Shown: positions 24,068-25,000 of the stretch, piece after piece
How positions within the stretch are numbered: position 1 is the first letter of the stretch
How the letters are laid out: the number at the start of each line of letters is the position of its first letter
Position numbers and translations under genes: made by a program
Notes under the pieces: generated by a model
What the model was told of the DNA's origin: nothing
The model's database searches: none
The model's input: only the letters and a program-made list of their open reading frames with translations
From: Halisarca cf. caerulea
Lineage: Eukaryota > Porifera > Demospongiae > Chondrillida > Halisarcidae
Reading direction: 5' to 3'
NCBI GenBank assembly: GCA_963170055.1
Contig: CAUJGJ010000065.1
Location: 1,799,201 to 1,824,200 of the forward strand
Length of the DNA: 25,000 nt

Positions 24068-24803
24068 TCAGCTAGTGATCAGTTTATTCTGGATTTTCAT
24101 CAGTCCAGCATGGATCCTGAAATTTATTCTATATTCCAAGTTATACCCTTTGTAATTGTTCCTAAAGTGTTAAGCGAAGGCTCAAGCTAAAAACACTAAA
24201 ATTAACAGTAAGAACACAGGTGTGGACATACTTGGCCAGGTGGAGCCATTTTGAGGCCGACTCCAATTTCCCCTGTTCAATATGCACAAGACCGATCTCC
24301 ATTGAAGCAGCTGGTAGGAGGTACTCAGAGTGAACTATCCCATCTCCCCTACACAGAGATGATAATAGGAATGAAGGAACCCTCCAACAGGTCATCACTG
24401 AGAGACAATACCTCTCCATGACTTCCAGGAAACAGGATTCAGATTTTTCCCATTGCTTCAATGCCTTATAGCACACTCCCTCGAGATGCTTGACTAGGCA
24501 GAAGTCGTCAGTGTTGTTACTACCTACACATGAATACACGTATACACACGCAAGGTTTGAAAGCAACCAGATGTTCAGAGATGGGACACCAACAGGTTAG
24601 CTATGGAATGTACTTTGTCTAATTGTGCTCAGTTCCATCTGGACTAGTTCCAAGTGCTTTAGTGAAAGTTCTTCATTCTTGGATGTCATTTGAAAGAGAT
24701 TCCACCCATAAAACAATTCCTGAAAGGAATAACCAGGGAACAGAAATTGCACAATATATCCAGAACTTACCACATGACCCCCCAAAGGCCTAGTTCTGTG
24801 GTC
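24068..24803 (-). CDS. TTC39-family TPR protein, 3' part
   Basis: C-terminal exons of a tetratricopeptide repeat protein 39 (TTC39A/B/C) relative. Exons on the - strand are 24803-24771 (tentative, 11 codons), 24719-24614, 24523-24412, 24348-24232 and 24116-24068, with TGA at 24070-24068; phases agree at every join. The blocks ELFYGWNLFQ, DDFCLVKHLEGVCYKALKQW, SESCFLEVMER, SEYLLPAASMEIGLVHIEQG, ASKWLHLAK and KIHAGLMK line up in order with the end of TTC39 proteins, whose last blocks are DDYCLVQ..LKG, AE.CF..V, Y.VPF...ELG.L, A.K....AK and RIHAAL. The two TPR-like helical pairs lie in exons 24523-24412 and 24348-24232. TTC39B influences lipid metabolism in mammals, but the role of the family is poorly defined. 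The gene continues past the right edge. Its stop lies 466 bp upstream of the membrane protein gene start, in the same direction. Confidence 0.8.
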
Positions 24804-25000
24804 CTAAGTCACATAACAACAATACGCCAGACGTACAATAAACAAGTAGAAACACAATGATTGTTATCAGTGCTAATTGTATTCATGATTCTATTAAGTA
24901 AATTGGTTATTAGGGGCTAGCCATGTAGCCCACTTCACAGCTCATTTTGTTCCTTGTGACACTTGGGGAGTAGAGCCCCCTCCACTCTCCCCTCAGGGAG
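24804..25000. other. Right edge, presumed TTC39 intron
   Basis: No further TTC39 exon is recognised with confidence in the last 200 bases. Confidence 0.4.

Overview
This window is nuclear DNA from an animal. It carries six intron-rich genes with GT-AG splice sites: the 3' part of CHERP, complete NIPSNAP, RTCA and MMACHC genes, an unfamiliar type I membrane protein gene, and the 3' part of a TTC39-family gene. Every exon junction in the models was chosen from protein-family continuity plus phase agreement across a GT and an AG. The small intergenic gaps (114, 170 and 181 bp between the first four genes) and modest introns point to a non-vertebrate animal. A sponge or other early-branching invertebrate fits, but this is an inference and not proven by the sequence.

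Layout. Positions 1-2947 (+) hold the C-terminal 238 codons of CHERP, a G-patch splicing factor. Positions 3062-6248 (+) hold a complete 8-exon NIPSNAP gene (281 aa). Positions 6419-16882 (+) hold a complete 10-exon RNA 3'-terminal phosphate cyclase gene, RTCA (414 aa), with a basic N-terminal extension. Positions 17064-18106 (+) hold a complete 2-exon MMACHC gene (257 aa) followed by an AATAAA. Positions 18107-19246 are a convergent intergenic region with a long alternating purine-pyrimidine tract. Positions 19247-23601 (-) hold a two-exon gene for a predicted cell-surface protein: signal peptide, cysteine-rich stanniocalcin-like segment, DUF4215-type Cys-rich repeats, Ser/Pro stalk, one membrane helix and a short tail. 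Positions 24068-24803 (-) hold the last exons of a TTC39-like TPR gene that continues past the right edge.

The genes do not form one pathway. CHERP and RTCA act on RNA, NIPSNAP is mitochondrial, and MMACHC processes vitamin B12. Their tight head-to-tail order is a feature of genome compaction, possibly with shared promoters.

The introns are dominated by simple repeats. (TG)n tracts are written almost always in the sense of the host transcript: TG on + in the + genes, CA on + in the - genes. Many begin at a 5' splice site or end just before an acceptor. RTCA intron 3 holds an uninterrupted 272-nt purine tract and, 0.7 kb later, a 450-nt pyrimidine-rich minisatellite ending at the acceptor. 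Also present are a 78-bp foldback element with a perfect 5-bp target duplication, two related loci of GGATAA-type tandem repeats each led by a hairpin, and several clean minisatellites.
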